Shown in pieces: positions 13,201 through 24,697 of a stretch of DNA of 64,000 nucleotides. Below the pieces are notes generated by a model. The model worked only from the letters and a program-made list of their open reading frames with translations. It was not told the origin of the DNA and did not search any database. The stretch comes from Plazaster borealis (Eukaryota; Echinodermata; Asteroidea; Forcipulatida; Labidiasteridae): positions 23,853,063 through 23,917,062 of the forward strand of contig CM037458.1 of NCBI GenBank assembly GCA_021014325.1. Reading direction: 5' to 3'. Made by a program: the position numbers and the translations under genes. Positions within the stretch are counted from its first letter, which is position 1. Each line of letters opens with the position of its first letter.

Positions 13201-16200
13201 AATAACCGGGGGATTCACTCTATTACGTTATATGATACATGACCTGACAGACTTAATGTGTTATAAATAATTGTAAAAATGATTACTTATAACAATATAT
13301 TTGTTCATAATTTCTTTCCATGGATATAGCTTTGCCAACGGGGAGTTTCACTCGTTGTAATGCAAACAATGGAAATAACTGGCAGCTGTAGTCCGTGAAT
13401 GTAAAAGTGCCCTCAATTTTAGACAGAATGTTTCCACAGGGCTAAAATGTGAGAAAAATCGGGGAAACAAAATTATGTTTTGAAATCTTGACGCAAGTTG
13501 GTATTGTTGGTGTATAGGGCGATTCTGCCAATTGGAAAAATGCATATTGAATAAAGGTGCTGTCAATATCGAATAATTAAAGACAAGATAAGTAGTTTTT
13601 ACGTTCGATGAAAAGTTATAAGTGATTCCATACTGCAATAAGCCAGATCGACTATATACAAACACCAACCTTGAGAGTTCAACGGTCTTTATTGTACCCT
13701 TGAATACACGTTGCAATTACTTTTAAATATTCATATTATTATCATTACACCTGTTTTATGTAATCAACACCGTCGGTACAAGTGTTTGTGATTAGCATGT
13801 TTGCTCCTCTTTAAAACGATAAGACAAGAAGCTTTATACATTTAATTTAGATAATGATTTTTGACGACGGGGATTCCAGTTGTAATGTGCCATTCGTTGT
13901 ATAGACACTTTCGAGAAGATTTAAAACAAACCTCCCATAGTACAACACGATGAACACAGGAGTACGAGGCTTAATTTTCATAAAACGTATTCTGAGATTC
14001 TGAGAATGACATATTGGTTTCATTTCATCGTCGGTGGCGTCACTAAGGATACCATAGTGCTCTCCAGACACTAGACGTAAGATGGGAAATTGTGAAATAG
14101 ACACCAATCTATTAATTGAGTGTCTATCACCCACACTGTTCGGTACCTCTACATGAATGTGTGTACTAAACCGACTTAACGTGTCATCTGCACTCTTATC
14201 AACTTAATTTCCTTAGCTCGTGATGTTGGACTTAGAGAAAATTGACACCACCTTGCGAGTAATTTAAGATACTGTATAGAAGTATTTAACTTCTTCTTGA
14301 TATTGACCAAGTAAGCTTTTTGCAGTTGATTGTATAGCATTTTTAGTGCTATTATCAAATCTAAGGAGAAATTAAGCACTGTTGCATTACCAATGGCACT
14401 GACCTTAAGTCGCCACTTGGTTTTCTTGGATCGAAATAGATGCATCTTCTAACATGAACAGCCTTCTTGTAAGAAGCATCATCTTCATTGTCAGTTTGTC
14501 TGAAGTAAAAGAGAAACCAGATCTAGGTTACGTCTTTATATCTTGTTTGAAGTTACTTGAAAGTAATAACCCAATCATGGTTCAGAAGTAGCGCGATAGA
14601 CTGTGCAAGTCTCGCGCGCATTCGAACTTCTGAGACCAAGTTGGTCCCAACCGTGTTGAGTTTCACCTGTGCGTGATTTTGTTTTTTTCAAATATTTTAG
14701 TTTAACATAAATTATGGCTGTACAAAATTACATTATTGTTGGGAAAGTAGAATTTAGCGGTTAATAAATGTAATAAATCAACGAAGAAAACCCGAGAATA
14801 AGACTTGACTACAGTTTCCAGTTACTTGTAAACAATAAGAATTTGTCCATGTAATGGTTGCACAAAATATAAGGGCGTGATTCACAAATGGGGTTTTGAA
14901 AAAATAAGCACCCTCGTCTCAAGTTTTAATTTTGTTTCAATTTTAAATTTCAACAAATTAATTGTGTCATATAAAAGTTGAAGTTGTATAACAAATTGCG
15001 ATGGGTATTTCTATTTTCAATAATTTCGTATAAAATAAAAAGAACATTTGATTTCATATAAAATTATAGTCTTCGTTCGACTTTTTTTCTCGTTTTCGAT
15101 ACGCCTGAGACTTGCACAGTCTATATTTGTTAAATAGAGGCGACAGTTTGTTTTAATGCTATTTCATTAATTGTGATTAATCACAATGAAAATAAAAAAT
15201 CCGACTCTTAGAAAGAATATTTTTGTATTGTTTTTGTTTGTTTTGTTTTTTTTATACTTTTTTTACGGCAGACGAACTTCATCTCATATCTCACCTTCGA
15301 TTCTTTATTTTAGAAGCGTTTTTGCTCATAACAAAATTACTGTTATCTCTCAAAATATATTTTCAAATGTTGTAAACAAAGTAGCCACAGAAAGGTACTC
15401 GAATACAATTCTTCACACTGAAAGCAAAAATCGAAAAGTGCACGTTCTGACAATGAGTTTATAATATAAAGTGTTTTTCTCTCTTTCTCCCACACACACT
15501 TCTGCAGTGCCTATCCTGCGGCCCTGGTGGTATGGGGACGTGTGTAGGCTCAGCTATATGCTGCGGCAATTCTTTCGGCTGTTTTCTCGGGACAAAAGAA
15601 ACCTTCGTGTGTAGAGAGGAAAGTAAGATCTCCACACCTTGTGAGATTGTTGGAGAGACGTGTGAATCTATTACTGACGGGAAATGTGTTTCAAACGGCT
15701 TCTGTTGCAATGAGAGTAAGACTGCTATTTTATTTCTTAACTTCTCGATTCATGATTTTATTTTATTATTTTGTTAAGAAGAGTCCATGATTTTGATATG
15801 TTTTTTCAGTTATCAAAGTTCATGGCTCGTGTTTTTCCACGTCATGCGGATTAATCAATCAGAGAGTAAACAAATACAGTTTTAAATAATTAAAACTAAA
15901 AATAGTAAATTCTAGACGGGAGTAATTTTATAAAACACAACCAGACTAAGCCTTATCTGGAATCAGGCTCATTTTGGAAAGAATATTTGTCGGGTCAAAA
16001 CCTCCAGGAAAACGTGTCAAAAAAGTTCCGTAATTCAGTTACTTTAAAACATATTTATACTCTTGATGAATTTTAAAACTGTTCAAGTTGACCATGCCTA
16101 GAAGGGGCCTGGGGGGGGGGGGGGTTTCAAAAGATGGGACCCAACCGATTAAATTGCACCCACGGGAGTAAATACATCATGGGCATAAAATAGAAAACAT

Positions 16201-17442
16201 AAAACTGCATTTCGAAGGTTAATTTGGTGAAATGAAAACTTCCCTAGACCTCTCCATAATACTTCTGTTCCATTATGCATCTTTTTCTTCCCACTCGTGG
16301 ATTATTTTACTTACGATTTAACAATTTTAAAACAACACAATCATTACTTCTCTTCAACGGATTTTATGTTATAAATCAATAATTGCTTGGCTGTGCAATA
16401 CCGGGGGTGTTGTTTCTACAAAGCCGGTCTGATCTGGACGATTTCCTGTCTATATTACCAAGCATAACCTAAAACAACAAAATGACCGTTTGATTGGAAA
16501 ATATTAAGCTTGCGTCATTTAAAGAGATCCTATCCCAACATGGGAGTTTAAATAAATTCTGAGTGTAAAGCATTTCCTGCCTTAACGGATGCAGAATGCT
16601 ATGGATTTGCTTCAATTCCCAAAGAGCTCTGAATAAATTTAAAACAAATAGTTCTGCATCATGTTTTGAAGTCTTATTTATTCAGAATCATGAGTCATTA
16701 TAGGCTTATCTTCCACAGGAATTTAAGAGATAAAATATTAAAATTTTGAAAATAGAATTAGCTGTTGCAAACTGCTTACCAACCAAAAGGACCTATGGTA
16801 TAAATGCAAAAATAGTTAATGGCCTGACGTTTCGACAGCAGAGTCTTTCTTGAGAAAGACTCTGCTAAGGTAGAAACGTCAGGCCATTAACTACTATTTT
16901 TGAAAAAATTAAAAAGTAAACCAGTTTGGAGCTAGAATACAATCTTAAAAATTATATTTGAATATAAATTAGTACATTTACCTCCAATTAGATTTTATGG
17001 AATAATGTTACTATTAAACAAATCAATATTGGTTGAATTTAAATTTGAGCTCATCATTATTTCAACTGATTTGTTTTCTCTCTTTTTTCGGGGTGTTTGC
17101 AAAACTTTCCCAAGAGTAATTCACCTCGAACTGTCTTTTTTAGCGATAAAATATCACGTTTCACAGTATAACAAAATAAAGATAATGTTGTGTTTTATTG
17201 TATCAAGTAAAAGATCACCTAGTGTTATTTGTAAGTTTCAAAATATGCACTTGGAAAAACTTGTTTTTAGAAAAAGTAGCCCAGCCCCTAACATTACGAT
17301 ACTCCCTGGTCATTTTCTTGTTTTCTTGTGTACAGGAAGCTGCTCTTTAGACGTAGCGTGCAGAGCAACCGAGACAGAACAGATAGACTTTCAAGACAGA
17401 ATCAAAGAGAGGCTTCTGGACGCCCTCTTGCGTCACCCATGA
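4157..17442 (+). CDS. Asterotocin-neurophysin precursor (vasopressin/oxytocin type), 3 coding exons
   Basis: Spliced CDS 4157-4285, 15508-15715, 17336-17442 gives 147 residues. Residues 1-23 form a signal peptide with a hydrophobic core; residues 24-32 are CLVQDCPEG with the two cysteines that form the hormone ring; the next G donates the amide and KR is the cleavage site. After a short spacer comes a neurophysin domain with 14 cysteines (12 in exon 2, two in exon 3), the canonical number. The protein is secreted; neurophysin is the intracellular carrier of the peptide. The nonapeptide is identical to asterotocin described in Asterias rubens, where it acts as a muscle relaxant and triggers fictive feeding (family knowledge). 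Start at 4157 has A at -3 and G at +4; a second in-frame ATG lies at 4163. A strong acceptor at 4137 implies an upstream 5' UTR exon not located here. Intron phases are 0 and 1. Confidence 0.96.
4335..4577. mobile_element. MITE with repeated GGGTCA/TGACCC motifs in asterotocin intron 1
   Basis: Termini CACTCTTAAACTCCCGGGTC and the inverted CGCTCTAAAAACTTCCGGGTC are flanked by TA. The body contains at least eight GGGTCA or TGACCC hexamers, several as inverted pairs. It sits 50 bases after the exon 1 donor. Confidence 0.7.
4401..4413. promoter_or_regulatory. Perfect GGTCAnnnTGACC palindrome
   Basis: GGTCAGGCTGACC matches the consensus estrogen-response-element palindrome. It lies inside the MITE at 4335-4577, about 120 bases into asterotocin intron 1. 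Function is not shown by the sequence. Confidence 0.35.
4730..5210 (-). mobile_element. Probable LINE 3' end with (TAA)n tail, reverse orientation
   Basis: A TAA microsatellite (4730-4752) is followed by a block containing ATTTATATAGCGC, typical on the reverse strand of non-LTR retrotransposon 3' ends in invertebrates. No reverse transcriptase is left. Confidence 0.35.
5211..8060. other. Asterotocin intron 1, no exon seen
   Basis: Intronic. A 112-codon frame at 6309-6647 has no recognisable domain and was not called. A (TTG)n tract is at 7609-7633. Confidence 0.5.
8065..8432. mobile_element. TTAA-flanked MITE, family B, copy 1
   Basis: TTAA at both ends; termini AGGCACTGAACACGTTTGG and inverted CCAAACGTGTACGATACCT. 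Internal inverted block around CTTCTTGCAAGAAG. The same element occurs at 28154, 37392, 46352, 56186, 58978 and 60677. TTAA duplication is the mark of piggyBac-type transposition; no transposase is present. Confidence 0.85.
8437..11552. other. Asterotocin intron 1, no exon seen
   Basis: A 123-codon frame at 8624-8995 sits in a locally GC-richer island; it has no recognisable domain and no proper splice context. A C/CA-rich low-complexity run is at 10225-10256. Confidence 0.45.
11557..12256. mobile_element. MITE family F, copy 1 (terminus GACTGTGCAAGTCTCGCGC)
   Basis: Inverted ends GACTGTGCAAGTCTCGCGC and GCGCGAGACTTGCACAGTC, flanked by TA. Next to the left end is a GGTCCC/GGGACC stem. Related copies at 14599-15121 and 21219-21346 differ mainly in internal length. 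Confidence 0.8.
12362..12389. repeat. AT microsatellite
   Basis: Short run of alternating A and T in the asterotocin intron. Confidence 0.7.
12390..14598. other. Asterotocin intron 1, no exon seen
   Basis: Open frames up to 122 codons on the minus strand (13348-13716) have no recognisable domain. Confidence 0.45.
14599..15121. mobile_element. MITE family F, copy 2
   Basis: Same termini as copy 1 with TA on both sides; 523 bp, with the GGTCCC stem near the left end conserved. It ends about 390 bases before neurophysin exon 2. Confidence 0.8.
15508..15715 (+). CDS. Asterotocin precursor coding exon 2: neurophysin core
   Basis: Acceptor TTCTGCAG ends at 15507; the exon opens with CLSCGPGG, matching the start of vertebrate neurophysin (CLPCGPGG). 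It carries 12 of the 14 neurophysin cysteines, including two adjacent pairs (ICC and FCC), and ends one base into a codon before donor GTAAGA at 15716. Confidence 0.95.
16103..16125. repeat. Poly-G tract
   Basis: Run of G interrupted only at its start, in asterotocin intron 2. Confidence 0.7.
16805..16908. repeat. Near-perfect hairpin in asterotocin intron 2
   Basis: The left arm (about 16805-16852) ends in GAGTCTTTC and the right arm starts GAAAGACTC after a 4-base loop; the arms match for about 45 bases with few mismatches and share the core GGCCTGACGTTTCG/CGTCAGGCC. A similar motif is common in repeats of marine invertebrate genomes; I could not assign it to a named family. Confidence 0.7.
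17336..17442 (+). CDS. Asterotocin precursor coding exon 3: neurophysin end and tail
   Basis: Acceptor TGTACAG ends at 17335. Completes the phase 1 codon to Arg, then SCSLDVAC supplies the last two neurophysin cysteines. The remaining about 26 residues are a charged, probably helical tail ending in a TGA stop at 17440-17442. No glycopeptide (copeptin-like) extension is visible. Confidence 0.93.
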
Positions 17443-19175
17443 ACTCAGTTACCCCCCACCCTCAACTTTGAAGCCGACAGGGGGTAGACCTTTCTTGATT
17501 ATTTTCACTCACAATGCAAAGCGATACGGTCACGTGTCTTTCACACTCACAATGTTACGGGCCTTCATCATGATTTGACAATCTTGGTGAGGTTCCGAAA
17601 ATACAAAACGCATAGACACAGGGCACCAGACTTTTCTTCTGCCCAGGCTCGGTTTGGTCACATTGGTTTATATTGAAGAAAACAAAACGGCTGCTTGATG
17701 TTCAAGGTCTAATCATTCATTTTACATAGAGCTGAAAACAGTTTCTTATTGATGATGAGACTCTTTGGGACAGGTAATTTACTGTATCGCGTTGCACTGT
17801 GGGTAAAGAGAAGCTTTATATAAAAGAAGATATCCTCATTCATTTTGGTATTTTATTCAGATTTCTTTCTTAGAAAATGTAGAATACCGTTTGGTATTCT
17901 TGGAAATTAAACGTAAATTTAAAACTATTATATATACAACGGCACTAGCGACATTGGTATTAAAGCGCAATACATTTAGTTTGTCGTAATTCTCACTGTT
18001 CTGCGATTAGTCGATTCTGATGCAATTAAACGAAAAAACAAAGGGAACAAAGATCCGATAATACAAACGTGGACGGATGCAGTCACTTTTACTCGCACAA
18101 AAATTGTCAGACTGACATGTAGGTGTGCTAACAAAAAATTATTGAGAACAAACTGGGAGTTAATTACATTACAATTTTCAGTTCCATTAAAAATTAACTG
18201 ATGCTGTTGATGTCTAAATGCTTTTTCCACTTACAAAATGATTTGGTGGACTAAAGTTTGAGTTTTTGTCAAGATTATTTCTTGCATTACATCATATTTT
18301 ACTATATTTCGAAATTTCAGGATCATAGTCACAATTAAACCCTATTAATATTCATCTTGAGAGAAATTAACAGCAAAAACAATCATCATTTTCTGAATAG
18401 TTGACACTCGTTCATTTTTAATATTGATGTATTTAGATTCAAATTCTCAGTCATTTTAGCCGATATTATATAACACAATAATAATGACTGCTACGACGGA
18501 CTTTGAAAATATAGAAATGTAAATAAAAAATAATTTTAGATGTAGTCAAATTAACTACCGAAGATTAATTGCTAAACTGCACGCAAATGGCCCCAAAACA
18601 AACAACAAATCATATAATTGTAGCTGGAACACATAGGCCTACATCACGTGGTACTATTGTGGAATTTTAGACGAAAAAAACCCGACTGTGGTGAGAAAGG
18701 TGTACCTTCTGAGATGTCCAAACATTAAATAGTTAATTTAGTCTTTATAGTATCCTATAAGTAATCACCTTTCTGTCGCTTTTTCTTGTTTAACTTCCCA
18801 TAGAAATAAGTACATGTAGATTTAATTGAGCAGACTATATGACACGATGATACTTTTCGACTTACTGCGCAACTCATACCTTTCCTGCGTATAGAGACAA
18901 TTTTGACCTATTCTAAGAGTTCAATGTGAAATTCTTGTATAATGATTGTGTGTGTTGTTTACCAACATACACCCAGTTGTTATTCAGTCATTCTGTGTAT
19001 CATAATAATTATGTGAAGTGGTTTCATTTTCGTTGAATTAAAACTCCACTGAACGAAAAGTCTTTAGTTAATTGTACTTTGTTAACCCCTTCCTCCATGG
19101 TTAACCCGTGTCCAAATGGGCGGATGTGGATGCGGCTTGATGGTGAATCTATATAGGAGGCACATAGAAACATCC
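17443..19175. other. Asterotocin 3' flank, no further gene
   Basis: 3' UTR must start at 17443; no clear AATAAA signal was spotted in the first few hundred bases. Beyond this the sequence is AT-rich and without recognisable coding. Confidence 0.4.
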
Positions 19176-19485
19176 TTAGTAATAGCCGCAGCTGTAGCCG
19201 TAGCCGCCAATTCGGACACGACCTTTAGGCCGTATCCGAATTGGCGACTACAGCTACGGATACGACTGTTGCTAAGGGTGTTGCTAAGGACGTCCCATTC
19301 TTCAACGCATGATGACGCGGAAATCTAGCCGTAGCCGTAGCCGCAGTTGCCAATTCAGACACGACCTTTAGGCCGTATCCGAATTGGCGACTGTTGCTAA
19401 GGGTGTTGCTAAGGACGTCCTATTCTTCAACGCATGATGACGCGGAAATCTAGCCGTAGCCGTAGCCGCAGTTGCCATTTCGGAC
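19176..19485. repeat. Tandem repeat, 125-bp unit, about 2.5 copies
   Basis: Blocks containing TTCAACGCATGATGACGCGG recur 125 bases apart. Each unit includes repeated AGCCGT/CGGCTA hexamers and an inverted GCCAATTCGGACACG/CGTATCCGAATTGGC stem, making it GC-richer than its surroundings. Confidence 0.75.
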
Positions 19486-21218
19486 ATGACCTCTATTCAT
19501 TGTTTTATTATTACAGCGCGGCGGACATCTTGTTTTTCTTCCATTTGCAGAGTTGTTGATGACACCGTTTTTTGTTAAGTTCAATGAATACAAGATGACA
19601 ATGAAAGTTCTATTTTCATTCCATGTTTGAATTGGCACATTGCCTTCGGATTATGGGCACTTTGGGCTATAAAAAGAGGTTTTTATATGAACTGCATGGT
19701 TGGAAAGATATTTTAAAAGTAGAATATAATGATTCACATAAATATCCTATGAAAACGTGTGGTTTTTGTGCTTAATTAATGACAGAACGTGGTTCTCCAA
19801 TTTGTAAGACCAAACTTTTGACTCAAAAAATGGTGGACGTATATACGTTCCGCTGGTTGTATTTGCAGAGGCATATCTATGTTGTTTTAATCACCACTAA
19901 TTACAACACACTACTTGTGTTTTTTGTGCATGAACAACTCTTAAAAAGGATAAGGAGCAATATCAACAGCAAAATGTTACGAGAGGCAATGTGACCTTTA
20001 AGGGTAAGACACTCCGTGCCTCGGTTTGGTTATTATTAGGTTGGTTGGGAGAAAAGCAAAATGGCATTACCGTGACAGAGGTATAAATTGCGACAAGGGA
20101 TGTGATGGAGGAAATGCCTTCTCTTTCTGTGGTAGAAGGTGACGGTATGGGTTCACATTGTACAAGACATATCTTCACACGAATGTATTTATTTATACAA
20201 TCATTTATTTCAATGACGTCTTCAAACCATTAAAGTTTTTAGACTTGAGAGTTATTTTTCCGGGTTATTTTGGGCGTCATCAGAAAGGATCGGGAAGGGA
20301 TGAGTGGGGGGGGGGGGGCGGGAAACATCCGCAACCATTGAGCAGTCAAAGCCCTCTTCCTATGTTTACGCATCGACTGGTATTTTCCACACTGCATTCA
20401 GAGATTCTTGGAACTATTTTGGTTGAAACTGACAGGCCAGCAGTCTCGACTTTAAATTGTCGTCTTTTATTAACCACTTATCGAACCTAATAACAGTCTC
20501 AAGAAAAAAACGTTGACTACTCCTTCGGAAAGAAGCAAAAAGTACAGGTGAAGATTCTCCCCCAATTAGTCACATTTGAAGTAAGCCTTTCATTAAACTA
20601 CATCACCTTTTTGCATTGAAACCTATAACTGCTCTGGAAAGAGTACCCAGAAGTAGACACTTCCGTTTGTTAAACCTGTGCAGTTCAATACAGCACAAGG
20701 ACCACATGCCTGTAAGTCAGATGTCACTAGTCACGTTCTAACCATTATATTGGCGAGGCAGCTTCGAGTCCAGCGCCAATATTTATTTAGCCTGCAATCA
20801 GTCAAACGCGCCCATCCTTTTATTCCCAGCCCTGTTTTTCGGGGGGTGGATTTTATCGCTTTTCGTTCTCCTCGGTTCCGTTTGGCTATTAATGTTGCCG
20901 GATTCTCAGTTAAGGAACGAGATTGCGCAAAGTCTCCACGGTGGGATGTCTTTATTAATTTCCTTGGATCTCTATAATCGTCTAGGTTTATGCGCATCCT
21001 GTTACTGAGCATCGTATGAAAATAACAGATTCTGCCCGTAATTATAATGCACAATAATACACAAGACGATTTAATGTCAATCCGGGATTTAGTTTACCCG
21101 GTGTGTATTGAGAAAGGCGTTATAATAAAACTGCTCACACTGTCCACGCTTGCTGTCTGACGCTGCCTTGCATAAAGTAAAGGATTTGTCCCTTTCTGCC
21201 TCGGTTTCACGTCCAATA
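19486..21218. other. No gene seen
   Basis: Contains a poly-G tract near 20308. Overlapping open frames on both strands at 20678-21054 are not supported by any domain or splice site. Confidence 0.4.
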
Positions 21219-21346
21219 GACTGTGCAAGTCTCGCGCGTATTTGACAATTTTGGTCCCACGCACATTGCTTTAATGCGTGAAGGAACAAACCCAAGCGCT
21301 TTACGAGTCCCGATGTTCGAATAGTACGCGCGAGAATTGCACAATC
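21219..21346. mobile_element. MITE family F, copy 3 (short)
   Basis: TA-flanked ends GACTGTGCAAGTCTCGCGC and an inverted, slightly mutated partner. Only 128 bp long, so it is an internal deletion derivative of the 523-700 bp copies. Confidence 0.75.
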
Positions 21347-21349
21347 TAT

Positions 21350-21490
21350 TTCACAAAGCTGCCTAATTAAGCAGAAAATATCGCATACAAAATTTCTGCT
21401 TAGCAACAAATAAGCAGGATACCAGTCACAGATTGTATGGCATTTTAACTGGTAACCTTATTTTGGTTAGCGTAAAATTTGTTGTACATC
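21350..21490. mobile_element. Family D MITE, partial
   Basis: Shares the TTTCTGCTTAGCA and AGGATACCAGTCAC blocks and the GGTAACCTTATT block with the full copy at 58081-58273; ends are eroded. It directly follows the family F copy. Confidence 0.5.
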
Positions 21491-22870
21491 TATTTTTTGG
21501 CTTATACGCAGCTCTATAATATGAAATTAGGCGCAGGTTTTTGTATGAAAATGAAGACAGTTTTATTATAAGAGATATTTAGAGGGTGAGGTCGTAAAAA
21601 TAAATCTCTTGAAAAGCTCACAATCACATTATACTATCATTCCTTGACGAGAAAACTTTAAAGCAAACAATCATGTCAGCCTTAAAGGCTCAATCGATCA
21701 ACTCTTTAACAAGGTTGTTACCACACAAACTGAACCGTCTCTTTCAAACTTGGAAGTGCAAAAAACACACAACTTTTCTTATGGTTTATAGGAATGGGTG
21801 ATGGTCTCATGTTTGAATTGCTCCTATGACTCGAGTTTACATTTAGAATGACTGACTTGAACGTAATAAAAAGAAAACAAACTGTATTACGTTTTGGTCA
21901 TCTGGGAGACGTTGTCATATCATTTTGCGAGGATGCATTTCCGACCGGTGAAATGGAAAAACGTAAAGCGCTATGAGTCTCTATTTTGATTGTGTCCTAA
22001 ATCTAAAAGAACATGGGGATCAAACAACTCTAGATCATCTCGTGTTGAAGACATGCTATTATTATTGACTTGCAGTCAGTTGATAAGTATTTGGAATAAA
22101 AACAAGTGGGGGCAAACCTTACATACAAAAAGTCAACATTATAACATTAAACTTTTTTGCATATGAAAAGAAACATAAATGTGCGCTTTACAAAAGATCA
22201 CATAAAACACGGTGCTCTGCACAATCAAAATAACCAAAATAACCCACGATGTAATATATCCATTTAAAATCTGCATGCCTGTTTTTTTTTTCGCACGTGA
22301 CTTTGTGAAGGTTTCTTCTGGACTTAAAGACGTTTTTACATTGTTCTGTGGATCTTTTTGATCCACTTGAGTATGTGTCAGGAAATAAATGCAGTCTTAC
22401 GTATTGTCTGCCAAGGTCGATTTCTCTATTATAGTACAGTAAAAACTACCCAGCCCCCAAACCACCAATGTATCATTCAAACAAACAAAATAAAATAACG
22501 AAATCACCCCATGAATTAAGAAATAAAAAATAATTACAAAAATTACAAAACTAAAAATCTACAACACCTTCATGAATAAAAAACCTCAGTTATTATGATT
22601 ATTATTTACTATTGTTACTTATTATTATTGATGGTCCCTTTTCGAACACATTTACACAATCTAAACAAAGTTATAAAACAAATTGTAAATGTCTGCGCAA
22701 TACAATGCTGGCACACAGCCAATTGTTTTTGTGTTGGTTCAACAAAAGCAAACAGTGCAGAGCTTCATGAACTCCGCATTCAAACAGCGAGAAGCCATTT
22801 TGGTATGAGAAGTTGCTCTGTTACTCACTGAGGAAAACACGGCATTGAGCTTCAATGTCGAATGCTCTGT
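21491..22870. other. No gene seen
   Basis: AT-rich non-coding sequence. Confidence 0.45.
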
Positions 22871-22874
22871 GGTC

Positions 22875-23155
22875 TTCAATTCAAAATTATACAATGCCTG
22901 ATATGTGGCAGAGGATGTCCCCAAATGTTCCCATAACACACTCTTTTCTTCTTGTACAGAAGTACCCACCCCCTAAAATTCCTGAGATTCCAAGCGCATA
23001 ATGAAGACACAATAGAGGGGGTACCACCATAACTCATCGAGCTCTCCCATGTACCCCCTCCCCCTCCACTAAAAAACGAACAGGAATTCCTGAGATTCCC
23101 AGAACACTTTAAAGACACAATATAGCATGTTAATACTAATATGCAGGACTCTGGT
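22875..23155 (-). repeat. Dispersed repeat H, inverted relative to 45212-45390
   Basis: Shared blocks include GTGGCAGAGG, ACACTCTTTTC, TGTACA and a pyrimidine/purine-rich stretch around GGGGGTAC. A second, shorter copy of the GGAATTCCTGAGATTCC part follows at 23080-23110. Confidence 0.5.
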
Positions 23156-23215
23156 GGCATGTAAAACTCTTACAGGGTTGACATATAAGGTCACTGCCAC
23201 CCGGTACTTCTTATA

Positions 23216-23325
23216 TAATAAGAAGTAACTATAAAATAGTAAACTTGCAGGTACAACCATGTGTAATGAAGGAGTGTTTCACATGGTTGTACATGCAAGT
23301 TTACTATTTATAGTTACTTCTTATT
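23216..23325. repeat. Long palindrome (hairpin)
   Basis: The arm from AAGAAGTAACTAT to ACAACCATGTG is repeated inverted from CACATGGTTGT to ATAGTTACTTCTT; about 45-bp arms around a 16-base centre. Confidence 0.75.
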
Positions 23326-24299
23326 TGTCCACGCCATGCAAAGCTTCAAACCCCACTTTCCTCTACAATGTTTATACCCGTTATATTTACGTAACAAAAC
23401 AAGGTACTTACTATGTTAAGATATACAGAAACCGCCATTGATGTAACAATCTGCATATAAACACAGTCACCGTCGTCCATATTCCACGCAATTTCCCGTC
23501 CTTCCTCACTGCAACCAGTGCCAAGTCGGTACTATATTCCATAAGTAACCCAACTCCAGACTTCAAAGGCAAAATTCTGGCACTGTTTCCTCTCTAAACT
23601 TCGGTAACTCTGTCCTCAAAAAGTTAACATCTGCAGCTCCGTAATGGCGGACAGGCAAACAACGACCCAATTGAATTAACACGCATTGTTATGTAAATGT
23701 AGTACAGTCTTCACGGGTAACCGACACGCGAACAAGTAACACTTTTAACAATGGGTTTTTCTTCAACAGCTGTGCGCGGGAATTTTAATACGGATAATCG
23801 TTCACTTTTACTTAACACATGGGGTCTGTGTACGGTGGGCAGACGATAACTGCTGGGTGCTGTAAACCAGCAAACTTGATGTAGGCCTATCCAAAAAGTT
23901 GTTTAGAACTTCATGAGTTGTTTATTTTTGGCAAACTTGGAAGGTACCGAATATCAAATTGTGACTTAATATTTTCTGGTAATATTTATATTTTCTAGTG
24001 ATTTTTCAACTGAACATAATTATAACCTTTCAGCTATACTGAATTGAAAGTTTGAATCATGTTATCAATTATTTTGCTCTTGCGAATTAAGAATTTTCAT
24101 TAAGGGAAAACATAATTGACGTTCTGATTTCAAATGAACTGGCGGGAAAACTAATTTGCCCATGCTTTATCAACATCTTAAAAAGAAGTCTTCTTGTCTG
24201 TATGCATAGAAGATAAAAAGAAATTCGGATATTATAAATATTTAAGTAATCTTTACTATAGTCGTGCGTTCTTTCTGGATATTGTTTTCATATGATCAA
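23326..24299. other. No gene seen
   Basis: Non-coding sequence between a palindrome and a MITE. Confidence 0.45.
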
Positions 24300-24303
24300 T
24301 TAA

Positions 24304-24697
24304 AGGATCTGTATACGTTTGGTAATGACTCTGAAAATTAATGGCAATAAAAACTTACTTGGTAAGAAGCACAGCAGCTTTGGATATAATGCATTTTGAG
24401 AAACTCTTCACTTAAAAGTACTGCGGTTATGGAAAAAAGATGTAACTTTTTATCCCCTAAAATTTGAATCTGAAAAGCGTTACTGAAGTAACGTTTCTCA
24501 GATTGTGTATTTCAATTGCAGATTATTCTTCCTGCGTGGACATAACCGCTCAAGATTTTCGGCAATATCTCAAAAACGCTACCACCTTTTGAAATGAAAT
24601 TTTCACAGGTTAGATGTATGGTATATATCTACAACTATATAGGATTGAAACAATCAAACAGACAGTGGGTTCCAATTACCAAACGTATACAATCCCT
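24304..24697. mobile_element. TTAA MITE, family A, copy 1
   Basis: Left TTAA then AGGATCTGTATACGTTTGG; right end CCAAACGTATACAATCCCT with the right TTAA mutated. Internal palindrome GCGTTACTGAAGTAACG. Other copies: 35418, 54145 (deleted), 59917. Confidence 0.8.

Noticed and set aside
13348..13716. 122-codon minus-strand frame in asterotocin intron 1
   Set aside because: No domain, no neighbouring exon, AT-rich codons typical of chance frames.
17005..17335. Upstream part of the 145-codon frame ending at 17442
   Set aside because: Only the part after the acceptor at 17335 matches neurophysin; the rest is intron read-through.
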